The position numbers were made by a program, and so were the translations under genes. This document shows, piece by piece, positions 39,761 through 40,640 of a DNA stretch of 40,640 nucleotides. Origin of the DNA: Collinsella sp. AF20-14LB (GTDB lineage Bacteria; Actinomycetota; Coriobacteriia; Coriobacteriales; Coriobacteriaceae). The notes beneath the pieces were generated by a model. It was not told the origin of the DNA. It saw only the letters and a list, made by a program, of their open reading frames with translations, and did no database searches. The stretch is taken from contig NZ_QRWD01000022.1 of the NCBI RefSeq assembly GCF_003459505.1, forward strand, positions 1-40,640. The letters run 5' to 3'. How positions within the stretch are numbered: the first letter of the stretch is position 1; every line of letters starts with the position of its first letter.

Positions 39761-40526
39761 AGGCGATGATGGGGGCGATGGCGCGGATGCAGGCGTCGGC
39801 TGCCGTAAAGGTGGTGCTGTCGTCACTGACGATAAAGATGATCTTACCCTTAATGCCAAAGTCGCCGATCTCGCTAAAGAGCACGTAGGGTTCCTTGTCA
39901 AAGCCCGAGATGGGTGAAACGGCGACCTTGGTGGCACAGGCGAGCTCGTCTGCCAGCGCATCGAGCGAGTCCCACTTTGACGTGTCCTTCACCGCGACGG
40001 GAACGACAACGCGTCCAAAGGGCATGAGGTGCACGAGTGTGTTCTTGGAGATGTTGGAGTTGGGGACGATGATGGTCTGTCCGCAGGCGTCCTCGATGGT
40101 CGTGTGGCGCCAAGTGATGTCCTGGACCACGCCCGACACGCCGCCGACCTCGATATTGTCGCCGGGCTTGATGATGCCCATAAAGGTCACTTGCATGCCG
40201 CCGATAAGGTTTGATAGCGTGTCCTGAAAGCCGAGCGAGATGGCGATGCCGCCGACGCCAAGAGCGGCGACGAGCGCGTTTGCGTTAATGCCAAAGCAGT
40301 TGTCGAGGATAAAGCTGCCGCCGATCATCCAAATGACGGCACGCGCGATGTTGATGAAGATGCTCGATGCGGGAAGCGGGTTGTCGTCTCGGTTGAGTAG
40401 GTGGCGCAGGGTCTTGGATGCCACCTTGGCGGCGATGGCGGTGACTATTACCAAGATGACGGCCCAGATGATGTTGTGGACCCAGCGCTGCTCAAAGAAA
40501 TGAAGAATCGGTTCAAACAATTCCAT
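39759..40526 (-). CDS. Small-conductance mechanosensitive channel, MscS family
   Basis: A 255-residue inner-membrane channel that opens under membrane tension to release solutes during hypo-osmotic shock. There are three hydrophobic segments (about 17-37, 57-78 and 84-110), the pore helix containing LGVGGIAISLGFQDTLSNLIGG, followed by the beta domain (GIIKPGDNIEVGGVSGVV and VVPNSNISKN-like IIVPNSNISKN) and a short C-terminal alpha/beta part. AGGAGG lies before the ATG on the minus strand. The product is slightly shorter than E. coli MscS (286). Confidence 0.9.
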   Translation of the reverse strand: MELFEPILHFFEQRWVHNIIWAVILVIVTAIAAKVASKTLRHLLNRDDNPLPASSIFINIARAVIWMIGGSFILDNCFGINANALVAALGVGGIAISLGFQDTLSNLIGGMQVTFMGIIKPGDNIEVGGVSGVVQDITWRHTTIEDACGQTIIVPNSNISKNTLVHLMPFGRVVVPVAVKDTSKWDSLDALADELACATKVAVSPISGFDKEPYVLFSEIGDFGIKGKIIFIVSDDSTTFTAADACIRAIAPIIA

Positions 40527-40593
40527 GTAGGGAAAACCTCCTAATGATCATTCAACCATGATACCCACCAAAAAGCCCGTCCGATCATGAACT

Positions 40594-40636
40594 GCCTCCC
40601 ATTTCTTGGACATGAGAAATGGGAGGCTTTCTTTAT
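40594..40636 (+). terminator. 13-bp terminator hairpin at window end
   Basis: GCCTCCCATTTCT (40594-40606) pairs perfectly with AGAAATGGGAGGC (40615-40627) around TGGACATG, followed by TTTCTTTATG. No plus-strand gene ends here inside the window, so it is either an orphan terminator, the end of a small RNA, or another dispersed palindrome. Confidence 0.6.
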
Positions 40637-40640
40637 GCGC

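Overview
The window is a high-GC bacterial chromosome segment, probably from a Collinsella-like member of the Coriobacteriia (Actinomycetota). The reasons are the strong G/C bias at third codon positions, the mix of actinobacterial and Firmicutes-like gene neighbourhoods, a DisA protein, a lysyl-tRNA synthetase with a C-terminal tRNA-binding extension, and a MurE lacking the diaminopimelate signature. The genus is inferred; the class is more secure.

Layout. 1-700: tRNA-Val and a tandemly duplicated tRNA-end/terminator relic. 743-9650, plus strand: asparagine synthetase, murE, a HAD phosphatase, murI, rph, XTP/dITP pyrophosphatase, dtd, a Veg-like protein and ispE. 9700-12785: tRNA-Pro, tatA, greA, lysS. 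13106-19288: ThrE-type exporter, clpC, a dipeptidase. 19414-22050, minus strand: a hipBA toxin-antitoxin pair with an evident operator, and mntP under a yybP-ykoY manganese riboswitch. 22207-27701, plus strand: disA-ispD-ispF-cysS-rlmB-yacP, tightly packed. 27926-33175: tRNA-Thr, a tRNA-Tyr/Thr/Met cluster, tuf, rpmG, tRNA-Trp, secE, nusG, rplK and rplA. 33305-34780: a decayed leucine operon that keeps an attenuator leader peptide in front of a broken leuA fused by deletion to the 3' part of leuB. 35131-40526, minus strand: an anti-sigma/sigma pair, a metallophosphoesterase coupled to a ParB-like/BMP fusion protein, and an MscS channel.

Most genes are housekeeping: cell wall (murE, murI), isoprenoid precursors (ispE, ispD, ispF), translation and its quality control (lysS, cysS, dtd, rlmB, tRNAs, tuf, L33, L11, L1), transcription (greA, nusG), protein export (tatA, secE) and nucleotide hygiene.

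The unusual content is mainly between genes. At least four families of dispersed palindromes occur: (i) a 57-nt inverted-repeat unit with exactly 25-nt centres, in arrays of exactly 80-nt period (three units at 28.1 kb, two at 34.8 kb); (ii) a GAGCGTGGA/TCCACGCTC nested repeat at 14.7 and 28.4 kb; (iii) an AACCACCAC hairpin with a GGGGACAGGCACC-type loop at four sites; (iv) a GTTACGCGGTT hairpin placed just after two stop codons. The strongest candidates for something undescribed are the 80-nt arrays and the ParB-like/BMP fusion with its phosphoesterase partner.
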